Virus record (IMG/VR): IMGVR_UViG_3300038441_000646
Location: 1-48,970 of that record
Source: a virus
Length of the DNA: 48,970 nucleotides
Direction: 5' to 3' (one strand)
How positions within the stretch are numbered: position 1 is the first letter of the stretch; every line of letters begins with the position of its first letter. A program made the translations under genes and the position numbers. This document shows, piece after piece, positions 1 through 7,217 of the stretch. The notes beneath the pieces were generated by a model that saw only the letters and a program-made list of their open reading frames with translations, was not told the DNA's origin and made no database searches.

Positions 1-1
1 G

Positions 2-70
2 ACCGTTAGTGAGGCGATTCTTACCGTGACCCACAAACTGGCCCGACAGGAGGCAAAGGATGGCGACTGA
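2..70 (+). CDS. C-terminal end of a truncated upstream gene (partial)
   Basis: An open frame enters from the left edge and stops at TGA 68-70. The visible tail, about 22 residues, ends in ARQEAKDGD. It is too short to assign to a family. It overlaps the next start candidate (ATG at 60), which follows the overlapping-gene habit of the rest of the window. It could also be a chance open frame at the edge. Confidence 0.35.
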   Translation, partial: TVSEAILTVTHKLARQEAKDGD

Positions 71-98
71 GAGCGACAAGAGGCGGTGGACGATATGA
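60..98 (+). CDS. 12-codon mini-ORF, possible translational coupler
   Basis: A strong Shine-Dalgarno sequence (AGGAGG near 47-52) precedes ATG 60 by a good spacing. The frame encodes only MATESDKRRWTI and stops at TGA 96-98. That stop overlaps ATG 95 of the next gene in an ATGA arrangement. The likely role, if translated, is to deliver ribosomes to the following gene. The alternative is that the SD serves another start. No family is recognisable. Confidence 0.3.
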   Translation: MATESDKRRWTI

Positions 99-490
99 GC
101 AAGGCAATACCCGCACGATTAAAATTCCCGACGCCTGTATCACGGCTCGACCACTTGCAGAAGTGGCTCGCGGCTATCGGTTCGAAGATCACGGTTCGAT
201 GGCACAAGCATTCGTGTGACCTGTACGTATTCGAGGGTGGACACCGGAACCACAAATCGAACTTCGATGAAGCCCGAATATTTCTATCAGGCGTGGACGA
301 AGGACGGCGAGACTATGCGGAACAAAACGCTCGCCTCGTATCCGACCTCGAAACAGCGAAGCGGGCGTTGGAGTTCTACGCAGAGAACGGTCGTCTTTGT
401 CGGCTGATCCACAGCGGGGGCGATGCCGGTCGTAATGCTCTCGCAGAGGACGGCGGAAAGATCGCACAGGCTGCACTAAAGAGTGAATAG
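95..490 (+). CDS. Hypothetical protein, 131 aa
   Basis: I do not recognise a family. The protein is soluble, with no signal peptide or membrane helix. The N-terminal part is basic, and a helical, charged stretch follows around residues 65-100 (YAEQNARLVSDLETAKRAL) that could form a short coiled coil. The start at ATG 95 is chosen because it overlaps the stop of the upstream mini-ORF (ATGA). A GTG at 86 in the same frame is possible. It is the first of several small accessory genes on this strand before the packaging module. Confidence 0.6.
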   Translation: MSKAIPARLKFPTPVSRLDHLQKWLAAIGSKITVRWHKHSCDLYVFEGGHRNHKSNFDEARIFLSGVDEGRRDYAEQNARLVSDLETAKRALEFYAENGRLCRLIHSGGDAGRNALAEDGGKIAQAALKSE

Positions 491-502
491 GAGAAACGAT
501 AA

Positions 503-697
503 ATGAGAAAAGATGAAAACGGAAATGAGTGTCCGGCAACGCTGGGCGAGTATCGGGATATGTGCGCGGCCCTTGCTCCAAATAGTAAGGCCGTCGAATG
601 GCTTGACGGAAAGATCGCGGAGCAAGGCCGTGACGAAGAGGTGGTCGCCGCGGATTCACAAGTGCGGATGATTCTGATGCCGATGCTGATTCAATGA
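503..697 (+). CDS. Hypothetical protein, 64 aa
   Basis: This small soluble protein has a clear SD (AGGAG at about 488-493) ahead of ATG 503. Its stop TGA 695-697 overlaps the ATG of the next gene (ATGA), so the two are probably translationally coupled. It contains CPATLGEYRDMCAAL, with two Cys but no complete zinc motif. I do not recognise a family. Confidence 0.55.
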   Translation: MRKDENGNECPATLGEYRDMCAALAPNSKAVEWLDGKIAEQGRDEEVVAADSQVRMILMPMLIQ

Positions 698-825
698 CCG
701 ACCCGATAGAAGTTCAAGCCCGACTATCTCTCGCCAATATGCGCGAGGTGGTAAAGCTGTCTAAAGGGAACAAGGACGAAGCCCGCAAACTCGTCTCGAA
801 GTGGAAACGCAAGCTATCGGCGTGA
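694..825 (+). CDS. Hypothetical protein, 43 aa, basic C-terminus
   Basis: This frame starts in an ATGA overlap with the preceding gene and runs to TGA 823-825. The predicted protein is helical and ends in a basic stretch (KLVSKWKRKLSA). Coupling to a gene with a good SD and the absence of internal stops support it, but it is short and no family is recognised. A - strand frame over this area with a hydrophobic N-terminus looks like a shadow. Confidence 0.45.
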   Translation: MTDPIEVQARLSLANMREVVKLSKGNKDEARKLVSKWKRKLSA

Positions 826-856
826 ATAGCACCGAATCCTCAAAACAGATTACCGA

Positions 857-964
857 GTGACAGATCCGATGCCTGAGAAGATAATCCCAGTCCTGAAAGG
901 AATCGACGGACGTAACCAGATGCTTGAAAACCAACTCAGACGATTTATCGAGGATTTTAACTAA
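857..964 (+). CDS. Small hypothetical ORF, 35 aa
   Basis: The start is GTG 857 or ATG 869 and the stop is TAA 962-964. The product would be a small helical polypeptide (IDGRNQMLENQLRRFIEDF in its second half) resembling a short coiled coil. There is no convincing SD. It fills the gap before the bacteriocin-like gene, and support is only its open frame and composition. Confidence 0.3.
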   Translation: MTDPMPEKIIPVLKGIDGRNQMLENQLRRFIEDFN

Positions 965-1077
965 CCCCAACCCCTGCAACGTCAGGGACAAAATGATGAC
1001 GACATAAAACAGGGCGGATAACAACACCCGATATGAAATTTGCTCTCATACAAAACCAAAATAGGAGATAAATTCAA

Positions 1078-1641
1078 ATGAGATTGTTCACAATCCCCCT
1101 ACTTTTACTGGCCTTCGCGTTTACCGCGTTAGGACAATGCGATCCGGAGATCAGCGCGGTCAAGCAGCAGTTCCGCTTAGCCACGCCCGCGCAGAGATCC
1201 ACCGCGATCCTTGCTAATCTTGCCGAGGTCCGCGCTGACATTCGGATCACAACAGAACAAAGGAACCTGGTCAACGAGATCATCCCGCTTATCAAACCTA
1301 GTCTTTACACCGACGGAGAGAAACGGACCTATCTGCCGGCCGAACTATTCGAACGGATTGGAAAGGTATTTGCCGCAGATCCATCGCTGTTAACGCGCCC
1401 TCGGGAGGTCGTTAAATCCTACTTTGCTAAGCATCTAAGCAAAGCCACATTCCAGAAAGCCTCGTTCGTTCCGGCTTGTGAATGTAATAGCTCCTGGAAC
1501 ACATCACTGTCCCCGGATTGCAGTAGTGTTGTGTGTAACGATTGGAAAACTGCTTGCGTCTATTCCTCTTGGGGATGCGGACACCTTTGGCTGTATTCCT
1601 GCGATCGTATGTGCGGCCAGTATATCTATCCGTGGCCTTAG
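1078..1641 (+). CDS. Fulvocin C-related cysteine-rich bacteriocin precursor
   Basis: This is a predicted secreted protein of 187 aa. Residues 1-19 form a Sec signal peptide (basic start, leucine-rich core, cleavage near ALG/Q). A helical pro-region of about 110 residues follows. The last 54 residues carry eight cysteines (134, 136, 148, 153, 160, 167, 175, 179) with aromatic and Ser/Gly residues, including TACVYSSWGCG. From memory of the family, this spacing (CxC, then AC-Y--xGCG-x-W-Y-C) resembles fulvocin C of Myxococcus fulvus, a peptide of about 45 residues with four disulfides. A clear SD (TAGGAGAT, about 1063-1070) precedes the ATG. The next gene encodes a small membrane protein that could be its immunity factor. 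Activity is inferred; assignment rests on the cysteine pattern. Confidence 0.7.
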   Translation: MRLFTIPLLLLAFAFTALGQCDPEISAVKQQFRLATPAQRSTAILANLAEVRADIRITTEQRNLVNEIIPLIKPSLYTDGEKRTYLPAELFERIGKVFAADPSLLTRPREVVKSYFAKHLSKATFQKASFVPACECNSSWNTSLSPDCSSVVCNDWKTACVYSSWGCGHLWLYSCDRMCGQYIYPWP

Positions 1642-1662
1642 CCGCTTGACGTTCGAGGTACA

Positions 1663-1857
1663 ATGTTTCCCATGCAAATACTCCTTACCATCGTTACCGC
1701 ATTGGCCGCCGTTTTGTGTATTGGCGTTGTAGTCGCAAAGAACGTATTTGCACAGGACGGCATTGATAAGCAGACAGGACTCTTCCTGTTCTGTGTTTCC
1801 TTCGCTGGCCTGATCGGACTCGCGATCGTCGAGGCCATCAACAAGCGGAAGAACTAA
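1663..1857 (+). CDS. Small two-helix membrane protein, candidate bacteriocin immunity protein
   Basis: The 64-aa product has two hydrophobic segments, about residues 4-25 (ILLTIVTALAAVLCIGVVVA) and 40-57 (LFLFCVSFAGLIGLAIV). A short polar loop separates them and the tail is basic (NKRKN). ATG 1672 (second Met) is an alternative start. It lies 21 bp after the fulvocin-like gene on the same strand and just before the packaging module. Small two-helix proteins next to bacteriocin genes often act as immunity factors in the inner membrane. That role here is inference from position. A holin-like role is the alternative. Confidence 0.6.
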   Translation: MFPMQILLTIVTALAAVLCIGVVVAKNVFAQDGIDKQTGLFLFCVSFAGLIGLAIVEAINKRKN

Positions 1858-1903
1858 CAACCCCGTCTGGCGTGACCGGCCCACCCTTTTCGCGCCGGAA
1901 GGT

Positions 1904-1927
1904 GTAGACTTGTAGACGGATAGACGA
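1904..1927 (+). promoter_or_regulatory. GTAGAC array 1 (8-bp period), before the packaging operon
   Basis: Three hexamers occur at exact 8-bp steps: GTAGAC 1904, GTAGAC 1912, ATAGAC 1920. The array ends about 5-8 nt before ATG 1933, in the place where an SD would be, and no SD is present. The same element recurs at four other module boundaries. It is probably a phage late promoter or operator. Whether the transcript is leaderless is inference. Confidence 0.6.
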
Positions 1928-1932
1928 TTCTT

Positions 1933-2460
1933 ATGCCCGCAGCCGGAACGACGAAAATCCCTAGAACGAAAAAGGCGAGAATCATCGCTGAAAACAGGGT
2001 TGGTTTAGGGACTACTGCTGAAATTGCTAAGAAATACAAGGTCGCGCCGAAAACTGTAAAGAATCTTGTGAGCTCCCCGCCCGCCTCGATACTGCCGCTA
2101 GTCAAGAATTACGAGAAGCGATTTAGCGAGATCGCGGCATCAGCGGCCGAGAAAGGTTTGGTGGAGATTGACAGGCGGCTTTCGAGTGAGAACGTCAAGA
2201 ACGAAAGCCTGAAAAACGTTGTCGGAGCGACAAAACTCGTGTACGACGTTCACCGGCTCCAAACCAACCAGCCAACCTCGATCAATCAAAGCAACCAGGC
2301 TCCGGTCGACCGGGCCTTGAAGTACGCCGAGATCCTGATCGGTAAATACAAGCCCGAGGACGCTCGAAAGATTTTCCGTGCCTCGAAAACTGCCCGTATT
2401 GGGATGGGCGCGAGCGAAGAGGAATGGATCGAGGCGGAAGTAGCGACTTTTGATAAATAG
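1933..2460 (+). CDS. HTH DNA-binding protein, probable terminase small subunit
   Basis: This protein has 175 aa. A basic N-terminus leads into a helix-turn-helix at about residues 20-50 (LGTTAEIAKKYKVAPKTVKNLV). A charged helical middle follows (residues 65-110) and the C-terminus is acidic. An N-terminal HTH plus a helical oligomerisation region is the usual plan of phage small terminases, which recognise pac or cos DNA. It opens the operon that contains the terminase large subunit. GTAGAC array 1 sits directly in front of it and there is no SD. Since the large subunit is about 2.5 kb downstream, a role as a transcriptional regulator of the arrays is a real alternative. Confidence 0.55.
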   Translation: MPAAGTTKIPRTKKARIIAENRVGLGTTAEIAKKYKVAPKTVKNLVSSPPASILPLVKNYEKRFSEIAASAAEKGLVEIDRRLSSENVKNESLKNVVGATKLVYDVHRLQTNQPTSINQSNQAPVDRALKYAEILIGKYKPEDARKIFRASKTARIGMGASEEEWIEAEVATFDK

Positions 2461-2464
2461 CCCT

Positions 2465-2641
2465 ATGCCAATGTACGAATTCAACTGCCCGAAGTGCGAG
2501 CGTAAGCAGACAGAACTTCGCCGTATCGAGGACCGAGACAGGCCGACCCGCTGCGATAAGTGCGGGAATGAGATCGAGCGAGCGATCGCATTGACCGGAC
2601 CGCCGAAGGTGCAGGGCGGGACGCCGAGGTTTTACCGATGA
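2465..2641 (+). CDS. FmdB-type small zinc-ribbon protein
   Basis: The 58-aa product begins MPMYEFNCPKCERK and has a second pair in RCDKCGNEIERA. The two CxxC pairs make a zinc ribbon. The opening MP-YEF-C--C and the trailing TGPPKVQGG match the FmdB regulatory-protein family found in bacteria and phages, whose exact function is unknown. It starts 4 nt after the upstream stop and its own stop overlaps the next ATG, so it is part of one operon. Confidence 0.75.
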   Translation: MPMYEFNCPKCERKQTELRRIEDRDRPTRCDKCGNEIERAIALTGPPKVQGGTPRFYR

Positions 2642-3015
2642 CGGACTTCGAACAGACCGTCGCGGCCCAAGCAAGGCTCGCTGAAGCGGCGCACAGATCG
2701 AGCCGGCAGAACCGCGGCACACGAGATCTGATCCGTGAGCATCTGGCCTACTATCCAGAAAGTGGTTCACCCGAGCGGGCCGCTCAGGTACGCAAGTCGC
2801 TATTCACCGCGAAGCTGTCCGACGCTCTTAAACCTGACGAGTGCGATGCGGTCGTTCGGCTAAGCGATGCGTATCGATCAATGAACGGGGAGATGGATCC
2901 GGTAGGATTGTCGTTTGAAGGCGATAACATTCCCGAGCGATGGCAGTACGTCCTGTTCGTTGTCCTAGTCCTGATCGGAGTGCGGGCAATCATCGGAATA
3001 GCGGTAGCAATATGA
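2638..3015 (+). CDS. Hypothetical protein with C-terminal membrane anchor
   Basis: The protein has 125 aa. Residues 1-100 are soluble and charged, with Arg-rich helices (RSSRQNRGTRDLIREHL). The C-terminal 23 residues are a single hydrophobic helix (YVLFVVLVLIGVRAIIGIAVA), giving a tail-anchored topology. It starts by ATGA overlap with the zinc-ribbon gene and ends by ATGA overlap with the next gene. I do not recognise a family. A membrane-attached accessory role is inferred from topology only. Confidence 0.6.
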   Translation: MTDFEQTVAAQARLAEAAHRSSRQNRGTRDLIREHLAYYPESGSPERAAQVRKSLFTAKLSDALKPDECDAVVRLSDAYRSMNGEMDPVGLSFEGDNIPERWQYVLFVVLVLIGVRAIIGIAVAI

Positions 3016-3257
3016 TCCACGACCACAACGACAAGCGACTTGGCGGTCCGAACGCGGACGTTATTGAGCGGATCGAGGCGATGAGCAGGCCGAAGCTGGT
3101 TCAATCCGAAGCTGTACCAGAAGGGGAGATATACGCCATCGACTTTCCCGCCGTCGCGGAAGCGATGAAGCGCGGCAAATCGCTCGACGAAGCGCTGAAA
3201 GCCCATTCCGCGAAAATCATCAACATCGACTTCGGCCAGAAGAGGAAGTTTTTATGA
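3012..3257 (+). CDS. Hypothetical protein, 81 aa
   Basis: ATG 3012 overlaps the upstream stop (ATGA), which is why this start is preferred over an in-frame extension further upstream. The protein is soluble and acidic/basic mixed. Its C-terminal half reads like a small alpha-beta domain (FPAVAEAMKRGKSLDEALKAH, then IINIDFGQKRKFL). The stop overlaps the next start (ATGA). No family is recognised. Confidence 0.6.
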   Translation: MIHDHNDKRLGGPNADVIERIEAMSRPKLVQSEAVPEGEIYAIDFPAVAEAMKRGKSLDEALKAHSAKIINIDFGQKRKFL

Positions 3258-3658
3258 AACCTTCACAAATCCTGTACTTCCTTCGCCCGGACGGTAGTAC
3301 AACCTCGAAATGGGTTGGCTTGAGTCCGTTCGTTATCATCGGAGCCCCGTTCATGTACGGCGATGCTCGAAAGAAGTCAGACGGCGCCTACGAGTTCGGG
3401 CAATGGCGGTTCCGAAAGCTCTATCGACAATTCACGTCCTACACGTATTGCGATGGCTGGGTTTGTATGAAGGACGGACTGACGGCGCGGATACTGGTCG
3501 CATATTTCAAATGGTTCGACCGGCATTTCTTCAACCTCGCCACATGGGAATCAAAACGCCGGACCGATTTCGTCTCAGGGGAAACCTTACCGATTAACAG
3601 CATCTCCGGTTTGTGGGGATGGATAGATATGCGATTTCGGAGGTTTCTATGTCAGTAG
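3254..3658 (+). CDS. Hypothetical aromatic-rich protein, 134 aa
   Basis: The product is rich in Trp, Tyr and Phe (FGQWRFRKLYRQF; YFKWFDRHFFNLATW) and basic, without a clear membrane helix or signal peptide. Coupling to its neighbours by short overlaps supports translation. I do not recognise a family. The aromatic and basic composition could suit a membrane-associated or nucleic-acid-binding peptide, but nothing in the sequence decides this. Confidence 0.55.
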   Translation: MKPSQILYFLRPDGSTTSKWVGLSPFVIIGAPFMYGDARKKSDGAYEFGQWRFRKLYRQFTSYTYCDGWVCMKDGLTARILVAYFKWFDRHFFNLATWESKRRTDFVSGETLPINSISGLWGWIDMRFRRFLCQ

Positions 3659-3849
3659 ACGAACAGAAGCCCGCGCACGGGCTCGAATACCTGATCGCCG
3701 ATCTCGAACGGCAGAAACTCAACTGGCGTCTCAACATCATTCGTGGCTGGCTCGACGGCTACAACGAGAGCAAGGTCAAACATCTCAAGGATCAGTTCCT
3801 CGAACCGGAACAGGCCGCGGCAATGGCAAGGGTAAATCGATTCTTTTGA
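3649..3849 (+). CDS. Hypothetical helical protein, 66 aa
   Basis: ATG 3649 follows an SD-like GGAGG (about 3638-3643) and overlaps the end of the preceding gene. The protein is predicted almost all helical and charged (EYLIADLERQKLNWRLNIIRGWLDGY). The open frame resumes directly after its TGA stop and encodes a zinc-finger-like peptide; see the next entry. No family is recognised. Confidence 0.6.
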   Translation: MSVDEQKPAHGLEYLIADLERQKLNWRLNIIRGWLDGYNESKVKHLKDQFLEPEQAAAMARVNRFF

Positions 3850-3853
3850 GAGG

Positions 3854-4044
3854 ATGCAAAACACTTCCACGTATTTCGCCGGTGCGGAAAGGTCGGGTAC
3901 GACACCCGTTCCGATGCTCGGAAGGCGAAGAAGCGATTAGCTGAGCAGTACCGGAAGGTTTACACCGAATACGAATGCACACGATGCTCCTGGTGGCATC
4001 TGACGACGATGGATAGGGATAAGCGGAGAAATCGCAGGAAATAA
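3854..4044 (+). pseudogene. Small zinc-finger protein gene, apparently frameshifted near its start
   Basis: From about 3860 to TAA 4042-4044 a frame encodes a convincing small zinc-binding protein: RRCGKVGYDTRSDARKAKK, then YECTRCSWWHLTT, then a very basic tail. The pattern C-G-K--Y-T---A ... Y-C--C--WHLT is typical of short phage and plasmid zinc fingers. This frame has no start codon; its first possible codon follows the TGA of the upstream gene. ATG 3854 is one frame off. One extra A in the CAAAAC run at 3857-3862 would join it to the zinc-finger frame as MQKHFHVFRRCGK. Options are a sequencing error, a real one-base deletion, or slippage. Confidence 0.55.
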
Positions 4045-4047
4045 CAT

Positions 4048-5007
4048 ATGCATTCAATTATCTGCAAGGGATGTGGAAACTTGTTCCCCTCGAGATATGC
4101 TTCAAAACTCTATTGCACGCTCAAGTGTTATCAAAGGAGCGATGAGTTCCTGCGTCGCCGGCGTATACACGGAGAAAACAAGCAAAGGGCGGCTCGTATT
4201 AAAGCGGGACTAGACCCTAACGTAGAGCCTTCTATCGTCTGTCTGAACTGTGGCACAGTAAAGGCTGTTAAGGCGTCGGAAGTGCGTGATAGGAAATACT
4301 GTGGGGCAAGGTGCTATAGAGAATACATGGCTAATCGGTTCGATCGGTTTATCGCCAACCCCGAAAGTTTAGCCCTGCCTCAATGCTACGACGAATACTT
4401 AACGGGTGATGAATTAACTTGTCTTATAGAGGGGTGCGGGTGGTCTGGAAAGGCTTTAAGTATGCATATGAATATGAGCCACGGGATACCAAAAAAGAAA
4501 TTCAAGGAGATGGCGGGATTCAACGCATCGACTGGGGTTATCCCCACTGCGTATTCAGAACGACTGTCTCAGGCAAAGATAGATCAAGGTTGGTCTGCCG
4601 AGCATATGAAACATCTCCGGTCATTAGTGAAAAACCGAAAATTCCACCGTGACGGCACCCAAAGACTTGAAGGTAAAGAGCACCTACGGAAATCTCAAGC
4701 TCTAAGCCGGGCCGAAAGGAATATCAGAACCGTGTGTGAAGGGTGCCAAACGGTTTTCCTTACAGGCGAGATGCACAAGAAGTTCTGCACGATTGAATGT
4801 AGAACACAATACTACAGCGAGGTTCAGAAAAAGCAACGGCAGGCAAATAAACGGCATATTTTAACCTGTAGTACATGCCAAAAGACATTTCTAGGCGACG
4901 ATGAGCAACAGAACCGCGTCAATCAAAACCTTGCTGTGGCGTGCAGTTATTATTGCCGTCAGAAGCGGGCGGGCCACATTGCGAGAGGGACTTGGACGGG
5001 CAAATGA
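4048..5007 (+). CDS. Multi-zinc-finger protein, 319 aa
   Basis: Several Cys-pair modules are visible. Residues 6-27 have CKGCG then CTLKC. Residues about 72-95 have CLNCG then CGARC. A C2H2-like unit (CLIEGCGWSGKALSMHMNMSH, about 127-147) is followed by helices resembling MucR/Ros regulators. Later come CEGCQ/CTIEC (about 229-252) and CSTCQ ending in CSYYC. This implies four or five zinc-binding units and a nucleic-acid-binding role. Base composition is visibly more AT-rich than the flanking genes, hinting at separate acquisition. It is inserted between the small-gene run and the terminase, whose ATG overlaps its stop. No nuclease motif was found. Confidence 0.6.
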   Translation: MHSIICKGCGNLFPSRYASKLYCTLKCYQRSDEFLRRRRIHGENKQRAARIKAGLDPNVEPSIVCLNCGTVKAVKASEVRDRKYCGARCYREYMANRFDRFIANPESLALPQCYDEYLTGDELTCLIEGCGWSGKALSMHMNMSHGIPKKKFKEMAGFNASTGVIPTAYSERLSQAKIDQGWSAEHMKHLRSLVKNRKFHRDGTQRLEGKEHLRKSQALSRAERNIRTVCEGCQTVFLTGEMHKKFCTIECRTQYYSEVQKKQRQANKRHILTCSTCQKTFLGDDEQQNRVNQNLAVACSYYCRQKRAGHIARGTWTGK

Positions 5008-6959
5008 CCGAAGCCGAGATACAAGCCCTTGCCGAGATGGAGTCGGAGCAGGCCGTTGCAGAGATGCAGGCCGAGGGACAGAGTGTCGGCAGCGTTAAGA
5101 CCATCCAGCTTGAAGCACAAGGCCCGTTCGTCTGGCTGATGACACTGTTCCCGTTCTGGTTCGGCTCGGACTTCTCCGAGGACCAGATTGGCTTTTGGGA
5201 ACTGCGTTGGAGCGTTCTTCAGCGATACAAACGCCAGCAGGAAGAGGACCGAAAGCATAACTTCCGCACGGAAGAAGAGAAAGTCGCTCATTATCAGGCT
5301 CTCGGAATATACGTCACAGCTAAGGAAGCGACGATATTCGAGTTTTGGGGACGCGGACTCGCCAAGTCGTCGACGATCGAGGCCGCCCGGATAATGTACG
5401 GGGCGATCCTTGGCTCAGGATACTCGCTGATGGTGTCGGAAACCGACGACCAGGCTCAGGAGCATCTTGGAAACTGCCGCATCCTGATCGAGCATCCCGA
5501 TTCAAGGTTGCTCGAGTTCTATCCCGAAATGGCGATGACCGAGACGGCTGACGCTCTGAAAGGGATGCCGACGGCGGATCGCAAGGAAATGTTCATCTGT
5601 AAAAACGGATGGATCCTTAGAGCAAAGGGATTAGCCGCCAAGATGCGCGGGCTCCGTGTAGGTAATCAGCGCCCAACCGAGATCGCCCTTGACGACATCG
5701 ACGACGTAAACGATTCGCTGATGGTGTCGATGAACAAAGAACGGCTCGTAACCGCTTCGATCCTGCCGGTACTCGATAAGCAACGGCTGATTATCGACTT
5801 CGCGCAGAACCTCATTACCGAACATTCATTCGCTACACGCCTGTTTCGAGGCAAGTCGGACGCTTTGGCCGAGCGCACCGTGTTCGGTGTCACAAACGCT
5901 TTCACTCAACTCGATATCGAAACCTACACAGATGCGACAGGGAAGCTGCGACACCGCATTAAGCCTTCGAGTATACCTTCGTGGGCGGGACTCAACATCG
6001 ACACGGCTCAACGCTTTCTCGACAACTCCGGGCTGCAGACGTTCAAGGCCGAGTACCAGAACGAATTCGACCAGTTCAAAAGCGGTAAGGTCATTCCCGA
6101 GTTCGGAGATCATCAGATCATCTCGTGGAGCGAGTTTGAGGCTGTATTCGGCGCGAGACGCATCCCGCCGCACTGGATCTGCAAAGCCGGTCTGGACGTA
6201 GGCTACTCGACCGGTCAGCATCCTCACTATTCCGCATGGGATTGGTTCGCCACCAGCGCGATGAACAGCCGTTATCCCGGTCTCGTGTTCTGCTATCGGT
6301 CCCGGTCGTATATGGGAACGTCGATCGATGATCAGGCGATGAGCGTCCAGGCCGATATGTGGCCTGATGAACACGTCACAACGTGGCAGATGTCGCATGA
6401 GCGGACCGGTGAAATGATGACGCTGAACGAGAAGTACGGCTTTCGGTTCACTAAATTTCAGTATTACAAAGCCGAGGACGGCGTAGCCCAGTGGCGGCAT
6501 CTGTCCCGCATCGATCCTGAGAAGCACAATCCGTTCACCGGAGAGAATGGCTGCCCGTTCCTGTTCTATGTAGTCGACGACGACCAGAAGCAGATCGCCC
6601 GCGACGACAGCGGGATGAAGTTGCTTCGTGAACAGGTCCCGATGTGGGAATATGTGACTGTCAAGGTCACGGAAAGCGGGCAGACTCAGCAGAAGCCGTC
6701 GAAGATCGCGGACGACCATTGCGACGTGAATAAGGGTATCCTCGCTCTATTCGCTCCGCCGGCGAAAGGACTGACGAAAGAGGAAAAGGTTGAAGAGATC
6801 CTGCACGAAAAAGGGCTCGCATGGGAAGAGATCATCGAAATTCCAAACGAGCAGGAGCAGCTAGCCACGATCCAGCAGCGTATGATCCAGCAGCAGGCGT
6901 TAGTAAAACCAAAACAGAGCGTCCGCTATCCGAGGGTGGCGGTGAGGAGGGGAAGGTGA
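5004..6959 (+). CDS. terL: Terminase large subunit
   Basis: This is the ATP-driven DNA packaging motor and nuclease, 651 aa from ATG 5004, which overlaps the upstream stop. The ATPase domain has a Walker A-like loop GRGLAKSS (residues 116-123) and a Walker B IALDDIDD with acidic pair D230-D231. The RNase H-like nuclease domain shows GLDVGYS (D398) and a C-terminal acidic motif ADDHCD (D570, D571, D574). Length and motif order fit T7-like and related podoviral large terminases. It acts at the portal of the procapsid. The gene ends in an overlapping GTGA with the next ORF. Confidence in function is high; the subfamily is not determined. Confidence 0.93.
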   Translation: MTEAEIQALAEMESEQAVAEMQAEGQSVGSVKTIQLEAQGPFVWLMTLFPFWFGSDFSEDQIGFWELRWSVLQRYKRQQEEDRKHNFRTEEEKVAHYQALGIYVTAKEATIFEFWGRGLAKSSTIEAARIMYGAILGSGYSLMVSETDDQAQEHLGNCRILIEHPDSRLLEFYPEMAMTETADALKGMPTADRKEMFICKNGWILRAKGLAAKMRGLRVGNQRPTEIALDDIDDVNDSLMVSMNKERLVTASILPVLDKQRLIIDFAQNLITEHSFATRLFRGKSDALAERTVFGVTNAFTQLDIETYTDATGKLRHRIKPSSIPSWAGLNIDTAQRFLDNSGLQTFKAEYQNEFDQFKSGKVIPEFGDHQIISWSEFEAVFGARRIPPHWICKAGLDVGYSTGQHPHYSAWDWFATSAMNSRYPGLVFCYRSRSYMGTSIDDQAMSVQADMWPDEHVTTWQMSHERTGEMMTLNEKYGFRFTKFQYYKAEDGVAQWRHLSRIDPEKHNPFTGENGCPFLFYVVDDDQKQIARDDSGMKLLREQVPMWEYVTVKVTESGQTQQKPSKIADDHCDVNKGILALFAPPAKGLTKEEKVEEILHEKGLAWEEIIEIPNEQEQLATIQQRMIQQQALVKPKQSVRYPRVAVRRGR

Positions 6960-7198
6960 GCATAATCGAGCAGATCAAGGCGTTACCGGAGGTTAAGAAC
7001 GGCTATTTCGTCTGGCAAGCTCCAAACGAGCAGTTAGAAGGCGGTTTTCGTCCCGAGGATTTGACAGCCCTCGCCGAGTCGCACGAGCGGCTGCTGAATC
7101 TGCTCAAGACTCGCGGACACGACAGCACATCAGCCGAGGACGGCGAAAGATGGACGAATGCGGTTCGAGTCGCGATCGTGGAGGCCGAGAAGCTGTAA
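6956..7198 (+). CDS. Hypothetical protein, 80 aa, downstream of terminase
   Basis: The start is GTG 6956, overlapping the terminase stop (GTGA) with a GAGGAGGGGAAG SD just upstream. The protein is soluble and helical (RPEDLTALAESHERLLNLLKTRG, then WTNAVRVAIVEAEKL). Small helical genes at this position occur in many podoviruses, but no specific family is recognised. Confidence 0.6.
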   Translation: MSIIEQIKALPEVKNGYFVWQAPNEQLEGGFRPEDLTALAESHERLLNLLKTRGHDSTSAEDGERWTNAVRVAIVEAEKL

Positions 7199-7217
7199 CC
7201 ACAACATCTAGCTGTCT

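Noticed and set aside
761-1027. - strand ORF with a hydrophobic N-terminus (88 aa)
   Set aside because: It looked like a secreted peptide, but it lies antisense to coupled + strand small ORFs, has no SD and no family-like pattern after residue 20.
1641-1662. Sigma-70 promoter from TTGACG and TACAAT
   Set aside because: The two hexamers are only 7 bp apart, far short of the usual 16-18 bp spacing.
5826-6719. - strand open frame (297 aa) opposite terminase
   Set aside because: It mirrors the codon bias of terL. The + strand has clear ATPase and nuclease motifs, and the - strand product has no recognisable domain.
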